A DNA stretch of 47,900 nucleotides from a virus. The stretch lies in the IMG/VR virus record IMGVR_UViG_3300037349_000216, positions 1-47,900 of that record; one strand, 5' to 3'. Shown here one piece after another: positions 40,261 to 46,621 of the stretch. The translations under genes were made by a program, and so were the position numbers. The notes beneath the pieces were generated by a model that saw nothing but the letters and a program-made list of their open reading frames with translations, made no database searches and was not told the origin of the DNA. Position 1 is the stretch's first letter; each line of letters begins with the position of its first letter.

Positions 40261-40701
40261 TTAGTAGGTTGTTTGGTTCGTTAATTCTCTAACTTGAATA
40301 TCCCACGTCACATATTTTTCGGTGACGTTAATAACCTGATAAATTTTAGTCCCTATTTTGTATAAAAGCTGAGCTCCAGAGCCCAGCAAAGTTCCATCAA
40401 GATCCGTTATTTTAAACGACTGCTTTGATACGTTCTTAAGAATAATATCCCCACTCTTAATTGCACCGCCCTCTTTAAGTCGAATGTCTTGGCTGAAATT
40501 TCGCATCCCTGGGGTAGGAAGCATTTGCACAACATTGTCTCTTGCGTACCCCTCTGGTAATGTGGCTGGGGTTGTGAATCCTGAATCTTGATACCAAGTA
40601 CGCGTAACAAAATAAATAGGCTCAATAACAGCCCCAACACTATCACGCACACTAAGAATCGCATTGATGTTGGGCAAGAGCGCATCTATTATCCCCGCCA
40701 T
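40261..40701 (-). CDS. Probable head-tail connector or neck protein
   Basis: A 146-residue beta-rich protein (FKITDLDGTLLGSGAQLLYK, then IYQVINVTEKYVTWDIQVRE). Position after the 118-residue helical protein and before the gp10-like gene suggests a head-closure role. No family signature recognised beyond this context. Confidence 0.55.
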   Translation of the reverse strand: MAGIIDALLPNINAILSVRDSVGAVIEPIYFVTRTWYQDSGFTTPATLPEGYARDNVVQMLPTPGMRNFSQDIRLKEGGAIKSGDIILKNVSKQSFKITDLDGTLLGSGAQLLYKIGTKIYQVINVTEKYVTWDIQVRELTNQTTY

Positions 40702-41058
40702 TTAATTACTCACTGACATATTAGCGCCACCAACAGAACTATAGGGAATATCCAAGTGCACAGCAATCTCACGCCCAATTTTTCGGCGTTCAGCGCGTAG
40801 CATTTGCATTTCTTCTAAATTCGTCGTGATATCGCCGATAACTTTCGCAGCTAGACGCGCAGGCGCTTGAAACAATTGAGTCTCAATCGCGTACACTTGC
40901 TGCAAATATTCTCGTATCAATTCCTCAGTATCGAGCGGCAAAGTATGTAAACGGTCATTTAGGATCTTGTTATAAATAACAGATCCGGCCTGCACCATTT
41001 TACCGCCATACCCCAGGAGTTGAACTACCTTATTTATTTCCTTTGGGGAGAGCGCCAT
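40702..41058 (-). CDS. Helical head/neck protein
   Basis: A 118-residue all-helical protein (EINKVVQLLGYGGKM, then LDTEELIREYLQQVYAIETQ, then EEMQMLRAERRKIGREIA). Helical proteins in this place often act as head-tail adaptors. Order supports, but does not prove, that role. Starts inside the previous small gene by 29 bases. Confidence 0.55.
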   Translation of the reverse strand: MALSPKEINKVVQLLGYGGKMVQAGSVIYNKILNDRLHTLPLDTEELIREYLQQVYAIETQLFQAPARLAAKVIGDITTNLEEMQMLRAERRKIGREIAVHLDIPYSSVGGANMSVSN

Positions 41059-41230
41059 CTTTCTTAACCTCTGCTTTAGGTGGTACTACTTTCGGCTCAG
41101 GTTTAGGAAACGGTGTTTTTAAGCCGTGCCTCTTCATTGATTCCGCTTGGCGTTTTTGCACAGCTTTGGCTTTGTTAGCCCTGATATGTTTGGCCGCATC
41201 GGCCCTACGACGTGAAGACATTAAGCCCAT
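41030..41230 (-). CDS. Small basic protein
   Basis: A 66-residue Lys/Arg/Pro-rich protein with GGAGAATTT before its ATG. Residues 1-35 are a basic helix (RRRADAAKHIRANKAKAV), the rest a Pro-rich tail (PKPEPKVVPPKAEVKK). It may bind DNA or RNA during head filling; that is inference. Likely disordered. Confidence 0.6.
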   Translation of the reverse strand: MGLMSSRRRADAAKHIRANKAKAVQKRQAESMKRHGLKTPFPKPEPKVVPPKAEVKKDGALPKGNK

Positions 41231-41250
41231 AAATTCTCCATTGAAGGTCA

Positions 41251-41266
41251 GGGGACCGAAGTCCCC
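41251..41266 (-). other. Highly stable UUCG-tetraloop hairpin downstream of decoration gene
   Basis: On the minus strand GGGGAC-TTCG-GTCCCC forms a perfect 6-bp stem with a C(UUCG)G tetraloop. It lies between the decoration-like gene and the next gene. No U-tract follows, so it more likely stabilises the 3' end of the upstream message or pauses RNA polymerase. Confidence 0.7.
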
Positions 41267-41278
41267 CGCCTGTGGTTA

Positions 41279-41725
41279 TTACAGTGGATACCACTCTACC
41301 AAAAGGATGCCGTTCGTAGGAACAGCACTGCCTAAAGCCGCAATTGAGGCGTTAAGCATTGTTCCTGCGGGTACGTCAACCTCGGGTTGAGAGGCGGAGT
41401 TGGTGTCGTCACCACTCCCACCGCCAGCTTGAAGAGCTAACGGGTATTGAGTATTTTGCACAACAGCGGCGGCACTCGTAGCAGCCGAAGCATACGCAAC
41501 AGGGGTTGCGCTATTGTCTTGCAAAAGCAAAGACAAGTAGTTCGAGTTACTTTTCGCTACTGCACCATTGTTGACGAAATACACGTTCTTGATTCTGCTG
41601 CGTTTTCGCATATAGATACCAGGAACGACGACACCAGAGCTTAAGCCAGAGCTTGTGCTAATGGTGCCGATTTGAATTGGCGTAACCTGGGGGTTACGCT
41701 CATTGTTCATTACTGATCCACCCAT
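41279..41725 (-). CDS. Probable head decoration protein
   Basis: A 148-residue protein with ATG 41725 preceded by AAAAGGAGG; a frame start at 41791 would run into the coat gene. The sequence is beta-rich and small-residue-rich (GTISTSSGLSSGVVVPGIYM, then SLLLQDNSATPVAYASAA), as expected of a capsid-surface protein. It follows the coat gene by 13 bases with a strong ribosome site, so high expression is likely. Assignment rests on context and composition. Confidence 0.6.
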   Translation of the reverse strand: MGGSVMNNERNPQVTPIQIGTISTSSGLSSGVVVPGIYMRKRSRIKNVYFVNNGAVAKSNSNYLSLLLQDNSATPVAYASAATSAAAVVQNTQYPLALQAGGGSGDDTNSASQPEVDVPAGTMLNASIAALGSAVPTNGILLVEWYPL

Positions 41726-41738
41726 GATTAGCCTCCTT

Positions 41739-42635
41739 TTAATTCGTGGTTGTGGTTCGGATAAGAGCCGTCTTTTTAAACAGAGTCGCAATCTTCTGGT
41801 TAAAAGAGGTCACACCGTACCAGTGGTCAGCGGCGAAAACATATTGACGGTGAAGGATATCGTAATCTGATTCCATCTCCATCTCTTGCTTCACCATGAA
41901 CCCATAAGCGTTAGCTTTATGAATCCATGCATCGTAAGTATTTAGCCCACCTACTTGCGCAACCGTGTTTTTACCAACAGTGTCAACCGATACAATGGCA
42001 ACACCACCTAATCGACCTTCAAAACCTTCGACCAAGAACATAGGATCAAGTGCGTTAGCAACTAAAAATCCTGCGGTGGTGTCAGTCATCATATCCAAAA
42101 ATTGGAGTGAGTGCATGAAACACACAACAGAGTCTTTGTGTTTATCGCCGAAAGCGATAACTTTTCCTGAGTTCAGGGTTCGAATGTTCATTAAACTTGA
42201 CGAGGCAATCGTGTTGACGTTCCAGCCAGTAACATATGAGGCTGCAAAAGCACCGTACAAATCTTCGTCAATTTGTTCAGCGATAACACGACCAATTTGT
42301 TCTTGGATCTCTTTGATTATTCGATCAGTTCTTGCAGCCGATGTTTTCAAAGCTTTCTTGGTAACACCAACAGCTTTTGAAACTTCATAGCAAGTTACAC
42401 TGAAAGAATTATCAGTGAGGTTGTCGACGATCAAACCTTCATCTTCTGATGGAAGTTCAGCGCCTCCGATTTGTTGAAAATAGGGAAAATTCTGCGTTAA
42501 GCCTGGTTCAGCGGTTAAGCTTTCATCACGCAACGCGAATGCCCCGTAGACTAACTTACGATCGAAATACGCCATAATATGGTCTTGCCATACTTTGGGC
42601 GCAAACGAGAAGTCAGCCGATACTGTTGCTGGCAT
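41739..42635 (-). CDS. Major capsid protein
   Basis: A 298-residue protein directly after the scaffold gene, with GGAGGG before its ATG. Features typical of HK97-fold coats are an N-terminal FSFAPKVWQDHIMAYFDRKL helix, a SKAVGVTKKALK segment, a long helix (RIIKEIQEQIGRVIAEQIDE) as spine, and a LDMMTDTTAGFLV helix followed by GRLGGVAIVSVDTV. It builds the icosahedral shell with the scaffold and portal. Confidence 0.88.
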   Translation of the reverse strand: MPATVSADFSFAPKVWQDHIMAYFDRKLVYGAFALRDESLTAEPGLTQNFPYFQQIGGAELPSEDEGLIVDNLTDNSFSVTCYEVSKAVGVTKKALKTSAARTDRIIKEIQEQIGRVIAEQIDEDLYGAFAASYVTGWNVNTIASSSLMNIRTLNSGKVIAFGDKHKDSVVCFMHSLQFLDMMTDTTAGFLVANALDPMFLVEGFEGRLGGVAIVSVDTVGKNTVAQVGGLNTYDAWIHKANAYGFMVKQEMEMESDYDILHRQYVFAADHWYGVTSFNQKIATLFKKTALIRTTTTN

Positions 42636-42664
42636 CTTAAATACCCTCCGTGGTGACTGATTTT

Positions 42665-43426
42665 TTAGATCAGTCTGTTTGCGGCTTTCGCTTCCTCTGC
42701 TAGCTGCATGTACAAGTCTTTATTTTTTGTGTATAGTTCAGATTTCTCCACCATACCCATTTTACAAAACTTATTTAATGTAATCTCTGAAGGATCATTC
42801 TCAATTGGCTTTTTCCCTTTGCCATTGACGGATGTGTTTCCATTACCCGATGCTTTAGTCTTGATCTCTGCAACAATTTCCTTGGTCTTCTCTTCTGATA
42901 GCTCTTCACCATCTCCAAGTTCCGAGGCAGCTTCATTGATCAAAAACGTAAAGTACTTCAAATCCTTCTTAGCGATTCCATGCTCTACAGCTAACTCAAG
43001 AACAGCTTGTTTAAAAGCCAAGTTTTGAGTTTCCGTTTGAAGGTTTTTGATCTTATCTTCTGGCTTGACATCGTCATCTGGATCAATGCCCGCAGCTTTT
43101 AAAATCGCCTTCTTTTGTTCCTCAGAGGTTTTAAACTTAGAGTTCAACTCCTTGTTCTTTACTCTGCCTGCCGCAGCTTCATCACGTAACTTTTTGATGT
43201 ATGCTTTGGTCTTTGCGTCGGCCTTTTCCTCATCAAACTCATCGTCTGGTTCAGATTTTTCCTTGGCCTTCTTCGCCTTAGCTTCCAATTCATCTGCTTC
43301 GGCTTTGGCATCGTCGTAAGCTTTCTCGGCTTCAGCCGCTGCTTTCGCTAATACCTTGTCATCTACTTTTGCTAAAGATGCTTTTTTCGCATCTTCCATA
43401 GCTTTTTTCAGCTCTTCAAGAGTCAT
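42665..43426 (-). CDS. Capsid scaffolding protein
   Basis: A 253-residue protein with ATG 43426 after AAAGGACT; the frame opens further upstream to 43567 but without a ribosome site and overlapping the previous gene. The N-terminal ~110 residues are a Lys/Glu/Ala coiled coil (LEELKKAMEDAKKASLAKVD). The C-terminal part includes NKFCKMGMVEKSELYTKNKD, a segment found in phage scaffold C-termini that bind coat. Located just before the coat gene. Confidence 0.85.
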   Translation of the reverse strand: MTLEELKKAMEDAKKASLAKVDDKVLAKAAAEAEKAYDDAKAEADELEAKAKKAKEKSEPDDEFDEEKADAKTKAYIKKLRDEAAAGRVKNKELNSKFKTSEEQKKAILKAAGIDPDDDVKPEDKIKNLQTETQNLAFKQAVLELAVEHGIAKKDLKYFTFLINEAASELGDGEELSEEKTKEIVAEIKTKASGNGNTSVNGKGKKPIENDPSEITLNKFCKMGMVEKSELYTKNKDLYMQLAEEAKAANRLI

Positions 43427-43505
43427 GAAAAAGTCCTTTCTGCGCACCTGGCGCATTGCTATATTTAAAGTGTCAACTAAAAACTTTTTTACGCCTACTA
43501 CTATT
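43427..43505 (-). promoter_or_regulatory. Leader between Mu-F-like and scaffold genes
   Basis: This 79-base gap holds TTGACA at 43471-43476 (minus strand), an AT-rich TTTAAATATAG stretch, and a 5-bp hairpin TGCGC / GCGCA (43441-43455) just before the scaffold ribosome site. No convincing -10 box lies at proper distance. It may be a secondary late promoter boosting scaffold and coat, or an RNA processing site. Confidence 0.35.
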
Positions 43506-44402
43506 TTATGCTGCCGGAAACTTCGCTGGTATCCACGCGGGTCCCTTAGCTTTTCCCCATTCTTCACGATATGGAACTAAGATTGCGCGATCATTTGGCC
43601 TATCAGGAGGGGCTTGGAATTCGCGAGTTTTACCCTTCCATTCATACTTAAATGGCTCGTCAAGGACTGCCACCAGGGCTAATTTAGCCGCGTACTGGGA
43701 ATCGAGGCCCGTTCTAGCATCCATCGGATGCATTAGAGTTTTCATTAGATCGGGAACGTCATCTGTGAGTTCTCGCATTCCGTTGATTTTTCCAATATTG
43801 TAAATGTGGTGGAGTTCTGTTCTAACGACACGATGCAAGCGCCATTCTTCCCCCACAAAGAACTTAGAAATGTCACCAACAACTTGGCTATAGTTGGTAG
43901 CTCCAATGGCAGCAGATAATAAGTTTTGGCTGATAATTTGGCGCATGGATTGTCCATATGTCTCCATCGAAGTCTTATACTTCTCAATCATTAAATTTGA
44001 CGTGTCTCGTGCCACAACAGCCGCACGTAAATTAATAGGTGTCACTGCACCTATGAATTGTTTATCGAATCCGCTGAGTTCTTTAAGAAGGTGGCTAACT
44101 CCAGTGAGAGCAGCTTGATAAGCTCCCTCAACCATACCACCTTGTAGCGATTCGTTGAGAGCAATAATTGCCCCGTCGACTTGCGCCAAGACACCACGGA
44201 GATGCTGTGCCGTGAACTTGTTAACTGGCGCTTTAGATAAACGGTCAACCAAATCCTGGCGAATAGAGGAATAACTATCAAGTACTGATTGCGCTTGGTC
44301 GTGTTCCAAACGTAACACTTCTTTGATGTGATTTTCAACAATACCAGTCGAATCAACGTCATCAAAAAACCCCGCTTGTGGCATTATCGTTCTTTCAGCC
44401 AA
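43506..44402 (-). CDS. Mu F / SPP1 gp7-like minor head protein
   Basis: A 298-residue protein between portal and scaffold, the usual place. Its C-terminal half carries the Mu-F family signature: RTELHHIYNIGKINGMREL, HPMDARTGLDSQYAA and PPDRPNDRAILVPYR. The N-terminal half is helical. The family is associated with the portal and procapsid and is carried into the virion. Confidence 0.85.
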   Translation of the reverse strand: MAERTIMPQAGFFDDVDSTGIVENHIKEVLRLEHDQAQSVLDSYSSIRQDLVDRLSKAPVNKFTAQHLRGVLAQVDGAIIALNESLQGGMVEGAYQAALTGVSHLLKELSGFDKQFIGAVTPINLRAAVVARDTSNLMIEKYKTSMETYGQSMRQIISQNLLSAAIGATNYSQVVGDISKFFVGEEWRLHRVVRTELHHIYNIGKINGMRELTDDVPDLMKTLMHPMDARTGLDSQYAAKLALVAVLDEPFKYEWKGKTREFQAPPDRPNDRAILVPYREEWGKAKGPAWIPAKFPAA

Positions 44403-44962
44403 ATAGCAATGTGACTGCGCTCACCTGCATATTTAACGGCAGCTTTAAAACTACCTGTCGGATGTATCGTTGTTCTATAAATAATTGAGGATAATTTAGT
44501 CTGAAATGCTCTCGGTGCAGCAGCACCAAATGTGGCAGCAACCACAGATTTAACTTTTTCTTTTTTATCATCCCGCTCTGGTTTTTGCGCAAGTTTTCTA
44601 ACACCATAACCAATCAATGCGCCCGCTACTGTATCACCAACTAATAGCACTGCATTTCTAGCACGAAAAGTTTTAAGTCCTTTAGTTTTCATCGCGTGCG
44701 CTAAACTTAAATGACCCTCAGCACCTTGAAATAAATTGTACTGTCCTTTTTTGTTTGGTCTAAACAATGGATGTTTAAATATGGTTTCAGCAGTATTCAT
44801 CATTCCCGCACCTTTATGAACCATATTTGCAGCTATTTTACCCGCAAGCGCACCAACGCCAACGCCTGCACCAATAGCCGCAACTCCTTTAACATCGTTC
44901 TTATGCATCTTAATCGGCACAACACGACCGCCGATTCTACGAAAGACAATAACATCAGCCAT
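44384..44962 (-). CDS. GRVVPIK-motif protein next to the portal gene
   Basis: A 192-residue protein with N-terminus VIVFRRIGGRVVPIKMHKND, then a Gly/Ala-rich hydrophobic helix (VAAIGAGVGVGALAGKIAAN) and a second near residue 115 (NAVLLVGDTVAGALIGYGV). The tail is basic. It shares its start with 39654-40052 and, more loosely, 38919-39446. It overlaps the zinc-ribbon gene before it and the Mu-F gene after it. Possibly an internal virion or ejection protein. Confidence 0.6.
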   Translation of the reverse strand: MADVIVFRRIGGRVVPIKMHKNDVKGVAAIGAGVGVGALAGKIAANMVHKGAGMMNTAETIFKHPLFRPNKKGQYNLFQGAEGHLSLAHAMKTKGLKTFRARNAVLLVGDTVAGALIGYGVRKLAQKPERDDKKEKVKSVVAATFGAAAPRAFQTKLSSIIYRTTIHPTGSFKAAVKYAGERSHIAIWLKER

Positions 44963-45134
44963 TAAAGTCTAACTCCTTTGGCTCATCATTCTTTCGTTTA
45001 TCGTGCGCTCTACCACAATCCACACAAACAAATTGTGCTGCACCATTAAACCAATATATGCAACCACAGTGTGGACACGGTCTCTGCTCCACGATGTTAT
45101 CTGATTTATCTTTCACTGGATCTTTGAACTTCAT
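44955..45134 (-). CDS. Zinc-ribbon microprotein between portal and minor head genes
   Basis: A 59-residue protein; ATG 45134 overlaps the portal stop (ATGA) and its end overlaps the next start by 8 bases. It has RPCPHCGCIYWF and FVCVDCGRA, a complete four-Cys zinc ribbon about 17 residues apart, with charged ends. Small zinc-ribbon proteins encoded next to portal genes may aid head assembly, which is inference. Confidence 0.75.
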   Translation of the reverse strand: MKFKDPVKDKSDNIVEQRPCPHCGCIYWFNGAAQFVCVDCGRAHDKRKNDEPKELDFNG

Positions 45135-46621
45135 TGCGGGCCTCCACCCATTGGATCGCCAAATGGTGACGGTAATGGTTCTTGAGATTCTATTTTCTCT
45201 AACTCTTCATCAATATTTTCAACTCCAACATACGGAGCAATCCACCTGGTGAGTGACTCTCTACTTATAATTTGCGCTGTTGATAATACATTCGCAGCCT
45301 GAGACATTAAATTAATATCGTTTATGGTCGGTGGATAAAGAAGCGGCCACTTAACATCAATATCAAGTGAGCTTGGTTTATATCCATCGGGCACCTGAAT
45401 AGCTGTCTCATTGCCCGCAGCGTTTAGCGCCAGGGTTGTAAGACCGATTTTTAACAATAGATTCTTAAAGCTAGGGGCAAATGCCGCGCGGAGCTCATCA
45501 ACTAGTTCAACTAGTGGCATATTCAAAGCCTTTAAGGCTTCTCCACTCTGCGCTTGAGCAACCATTTTTTCCGGATCGTGTAAAACAACTCTGACCACAT
45601 CCAACATCAATTGACGTTTGTGATCTCGATCTTCTCGGGCTTCACTAATGCCTTTAAGATCTGATTCTATAAATTCGGCTTTACCTTCCTTGCCTAAGTT
45701 CCAAGCTTTCTGTGATGACTTAATGAGATTGTCTATCTCATCTTCGTCCATTCCATTCATACCTAACTGCGGCTCTTGATTATAGCCAATTGCTTGTGAA
45801 CTTTGTGAGAGTGAATAATTTAGATCATCAATAAATCCCAGAATGTCTTCGTAAAGTGACCATCCATCGGGGTCATGTTTATCTTTATCAGTACATAACC
45901 ACTCGCCTTGAACCCAACCCAATCCATGAGTCGTTCTCTCAACCTCTTTAAACGTTGGTTCGGAGTTCGGTTTATAGTCTGGATTGTCGTACAAGATATC
46001 AGCGGTCTTTGTAAGCACCATGCGATACCATTTTTTCTTATACTCACCTGTGATTTGATCTTTCTCTTCCTCATCAGCATAAACATATTTTATTTCTACT
46101 GAATCAAGTTCACCAACATCGTCGAATTCTGGATAACAATATTTTGAATTGTAGTGCTCAATCATCGGCATTCCATTGACGAAATAATATCTCACCAATG
46201 CGCTGCCTGTTCTTAATGCGTGCTTAACTGGGTCAAGTAATCGTAATTGAAAATTACACGCTTTTTGAACCGCGCGGAAAAACATAGTGTCATCTGGATC
46301 TTCTTCAATTATGAACTTTGGAAACACTGAGCTACCAACAAGTTTACTTGCAACTTTGTTGGTTAAAACCTTTGCCACATTGTAGATGATTCGGGGCTTA
46401 CGTTTTCTAATTGCAACGTATTCACCTTCAAGAGCTGATTCCCAGTCCACTAGATCGTCATATTGAGTATTATCGAAATATCTATCGAGTAGATCTAAAG
46501 AATCTTTACGCCACTCAGATACTTGACCCATATCACTTGTCATTATGACGCCGAGATTATTTTTTGCGTGAGTTCGTAAGCGGCTTAATCTCTGCTTACC
46601 AAAGGCCATAGTTCTAGCCAT
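45131..46621 (-). CDS. Portal protein
   Basis: A 496-residue SPP1 gp6/phi29-type portal. The N-terminal stretch (DSLDLLDRYFDNTQYDDLVD) is followed by RIIYNVAKVLTNKVASKLVG, typical of portals. HYNSKYCYPEFDDVGELDSV and a long C-terminal helical region ending in Pro/Gly complete the fold. Its ATG overlaps the terL stop (TAATG), so packaging motor and portal are translated together. It forms the dodecameric DNA gate. Confidence 0.9.
   Translation of the reverse strand: MARTMAFGKQRLSRLRTHAKNNLGVIMTSDMGQVSEWRKDSLDLLDRYFDNTQYDDLVDWESALEGEYVAIRKRKPRIIYNVAKVLTNKVASKLVGSSVFPKFIIEEDPDDTMFFRAVQKACNFQLRLLDPVKHALRTGSALVRYYFVNGMPMIEHYNSKYCYPEFDDVGELDSVEIKYVYADEEEKDQITGEYKKKWYRMVLTKTADILYDNPDYKPNSEPTFKEVERTTHGLGWVQGEWLCTDKDKHDPDGWSLYEDILGFIDDLNYSLSQSSQAIGYNQEPQLGMNGMDEDEIDNLIKSSQKAWNLGKEGKAEFIESDLKGISEAREDRDHKRQLMLDVVRVVLHDPEKMVAQAQSGEALKALNMPLVELVDELRAAFAPSFKNLLLKIGLTTLALNAAGNETAIQVPDGYKPSSLDIDVKWPLLYPPTINDINLMSQAANVLSTAQIISRESLTRWIAPYVGVENIDEELEKIESQEPLPSPFGDPMGGGPQ

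Larger units (their letters stand above)
1118..45435. repeat. Dispersed octamer CGCCAGGG, 17 copies
   Basis: A manual scan finds CGCCAGGG on the plus strand starting at 1118, 1739, 9647, 17523, 18695, 22846, 28327, 30548, 36217 and 45428. Its complement CCCTGGCG starts at 5969, 10795, 13911, 16466, 20955, 25520 and 32910. Copies fall in genes of every module and in several reading frames, often as a CTG GCG Leu-Ala pair, without orientation bias relative to transcription. The span given runs from first to last copy. A Chi-like, protein-binding or modification-related role is possible but not shown. Confidence 0.75.

Noticed and set aside
43471-43476. TTGACA on the minus strand before the scaffold gene, as a strong promoter
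   Set aside because: No acceptable -10 box at 16-18 bases; kept only as a weak regulatory candidate.
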